Positions 6,224-6,544 of a stretch of 6,544 nucleotides of DNA are shown piece by piece. The notes below the pieces were generated by a model that saw only the letters and a list, made by a program, of their open reading frames with translations, made no database searches and was not told the origin of the DNA. The stretch comes from an uncultured Collinsella sp. (lineage in GTDB: Bacteria; Actinomycetota; Coriobacteriia; Coriobacteriales; Coriobacteriaceae): contig CAKUEZ010000113.1 of NCBI GenBank assembly GCA_934646965.1, positions 1 through 6,544 on the forward strand, given 5' to 3'. A program made the translations under genes and the position numbers. Position 1 is the first letter of the stretch, and every line of letters starts with the position of its first letter.

Positions 6224-6516
6224 GGGTCCTCCTTGCTTTGGATTTAGGATGCCCCGCTTGTACCCGCTGCGCCAAAACCGTAATCGCGCCGGGATTGCGG
6301 AATAACACTCTTTGCCAATCGGAAAAGTTGGTTTGCATAAAACAGAAGCCAGAATGTGATAAACCAATGGGGTGATTAAACGTTTTATCCCGTCTACCCT
6401 GCGGTTTTTTACCACTTGCCTAAATGATGCACGCATAAGCTCTGATAAAGGTTTTACTAAAGGAGTGCCAACGTTTATCAACGCGCCATGGTGGCGCCGG
6501 GCCAGGAGGTAACATC
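6224..6516. promoter_or_regulatory. AT-rich divergent spacer upstream of nitroreductase and the next gene
   Basis: These 293 bp separate the nitroreductase gene (-) from the gene starting at 6517 (+). No gene is supported within it. About 6300-6480 is clearly more AT-rich than the rest of the window and should hold both promoters, though I could not assign good -35/-10 pairs. GATAAA/TTTATC occurs four times (6358-6363, 6384-6389, 6444-6449, 6474-6479), and GATTAAACGTTTTATC (6374-6389) is a near-palindrome with AAACGTTT at its centre. These are candidate regulator sites. Confidence 0.45.
6504..6510 (+). promoter_or_regulatory. Strong Shine-Dalgarno for the gene at the right edge
   Basis: AGGAGGT lies 6 nt before the ATG at 6517-6519, an almost ideal ribosome binding site. 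It is the main reason to call a gene start here even though only nine codons are visible. Confidence 0.8.
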
Positions 6517-6544
6517 ATGTTCCAGGCTGGAGATGTCGTCGAGA
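6517..6544 (+). CDS. Start of a gene cut by the window edge, possibly CarD-like
   Basis: Only MFQAGDVVE can be read before the sequence ends. The start is well supported by the AGGAGGT site. The beginning resembles CarD/CdnL-type RNA polymerase-binding proteins, which often open with MFxVGDxVV, but nine residues cannot establish the family. The gene is divergent from the nitroreductase gene. Confidence 0.5.

Noticed and set aside
6224..6481. 86-residue N-terminal extension of the nitroreductase
   Set aside because: The extension falls in AT-rich intergenic DNA without nitroreductase motifs. A strong ribosome binding site precedes the internal ATG at 6221-6223, and the shorter protein has normal family length.

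Overview
The window reads as chromosomal DNA of a high-GC Gram-positive bacterium. The GC-rich third codon positions, the gene content and the spacing all suit the Coriobacteriia, and a Collinsella-like genome is my best guess. That placement rests on general impression, not on a marker gene. There is no phage, transposase, CRISPR array, tRNA or rRNA in the window.

Layout from left to right: the C-terminal two thirds of glmS (+, 1-1179); a convergent spacer packed with hairpins (1180-1468); a GntR/FadR-type repressor (-, 1469-2200); a divergent control region with a perfect 17-bp palindrome (2241-2257); a YeiH-family membrane transporter (+, 2342-3376); a 269-bp spacer with a long stem-loop (3377-3645); a Fis-type regulator whose AAA+ domain has lost its ATPase residues (+, 3646-4863); a bitopic membrane protein of unknown function with its own promoter-like sequence (+, 4948-5523); a second convergent spacer with hairpins (5524-5701); a small FMN nitroreductase (-, 5702-6223); an AT-rich divergent spacer (6224-6516); and the first nine codons of a new gene with a strong ribosome binding site (+, 6517 to the edge).

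The GntR regulator probably controls the divergent transporter gene, as is usual for such pairs. The degenerate regulator, the membrane protein and the nitroreductase have no evident pathway link to each other or to glmS.

The most unusual feature is a duplicated non-coding element. It sits 6-7 nt after the stop codon of glmS and again after the stop codon of the nitroreductase gene, in the same sense relative to each gene and therefore inverted in the window. Each copy has a 10-bp hairpin with a 4-nt loop, a 6-nt spacer, and a 126-bp unit carrying a palindrome with about 39 paired positions over 48-nt arms. The 126-bp units differ at only 3 positions. The short hairpins differ at two stem positions, and in both the partner base changes as well, so pairing is kept. 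This points to a structured 3'-end RNA or palindromic repeat family under selection for folding. It also leaves a 4.2-kb four-gene segment flanked by inverted repeats.
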